DNA of 64,000 bases from Flaccisagitta enflata (lineage: Eukaryota; Chaetognatha; Sagittoidea; Aphragmophora), in assembly GCA_965153355.1 (NCBI GenBank), contig OZ231126.1:3658001-3722000 (forward strand), written 5' to 3'. This document shows, piece by piece, positions 63,669 to 64,000 of this stretch. The translations under genes and the position numbers were made by a program. The notes beneath the pieces are model-generated. The model saw only the letters and a list, made by a program, of their open reading frames with translations, did not search any database and had not been told where the DNA came from. The stretch's first letter is position 1. Each line of letters begins with the position of its first letter.

Positions 63669-64000
63669 GTGGCTGAGAAAGCCTCGAGAATCAGACTGCA
63701 CCGTAATTAAGATTTTTTTTTTAGCTGATTCCAACGCTGATCCCTGTTACAATCACCAGTCATCTCCAGCAAATTACTCCAGCTCCCTTCAATCCCCCTC
63801 AGTCCTGCTGCAAATTGCAACATTTAAATTTGTTACAATGTCACCCGGGGTGCCGATTCTGTAAAGCTGCAGCGTAGCAAGAAAATTCTAACCAAGGCTG
63901 CCGCATTTTCTTTACCATTGATATCCCTCTGTTTTCTAGCGAAACTAACCCATTGAAGCTTACTTGATATTTGTTTTACTTATTTACAATGATAAGAACA
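63669..64000. other. Sequence after the CNTRL stop; nothing recognised
   Basis: A possible acceptor (GATTTTTTTTTTAG at about 63710-63724) is present, but the following reading is not recognisable. No poly(A) signal is seen. Confidence 0.35.

Overview
This is a eukaryotic, almost certainly animal, nuclear segment. It has spliced genes with GT-AG introns and exons richer in G+C than their A+T-rich surroundings. It also carries TTAGGG-like interstitial repeats, CR1-type LINE sequence and a very dense load of small transposons and satellites. Two genes are recognisable by protein similarity recalled from their families: MPHOSPH6 (MPP6, an RNA-exosome cofactor) and CNTRL (centriolin, a centriole and midbody protein). 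A third, an F-box/LRR protein gene, lies on the opposite strand inside a CNTRL intron. The host looks like an invertebrate; sponge, cnidarian, placozoan or another lineage cannot be separated from this window.

Positions 1-36.9 kb are gene-poor. They hold hairpin-ended elements with (GTCC)n cores, foldback elements, hAT-like MITEs with 8-bp target duplications, degenerate telomere-like arrays (4.0-6.3 kb) and a 5'-truncated LINE (4.4-5.8 kb). They also hold a nearly intact CR1-like LINE (9.9-14.0 kb, minus), two near-identical 2.6-kb terminal-inverted-repeat elements full of (TTCA)n (16.8-19.3 and 20.0-22.7 kb), and a duplicated unknown segment (19.8-24.1 and 31.7-32.8 kb). Only three weak exon candidates were seen here (2.9, 16.3-16.6 and 27.1-27.7 kb).

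Positions 36.96-40.05 kb hold the five-exon MPHOSPH6 gene on the minus strand (185 aa). It is head-to-head with CNTRL across a 1.5-kb intergenic region that contains a CpG-rich stretch. CNTRL (plus strand, 41.53-63.67 kb) was rebuilt as 16 exons whose phases all agree (1,948 aa): an N-terminal disordered part, leucine-rich repeats, a long coiled coil, a Q/H/P-rich linker and the conserved CxVPEHHxLE motif. Its 4.2-kb intron 6 contains the nested three-exon F-box/LRR gene (762 aa, minus).

The genes have no obvious shared pathway; they are neighbours rather than an operon. The most striking observations are these: (i) exon-end plus splice-donor sequences turned into tandem repeats at three separate introns in two genes; (ii) a MITE inserted inside the CNTRL intron 8 splice donor, whose TAA target duplication rebuilds a usable donor; (iii) an abundant class of hairpin-ended elements in which a third copy of the hairpin arm, near the far end, changes in step with the hairpin itself; (iv) a set of palindromic foldback elements with CA...TG ends and 4-bp target duplications.
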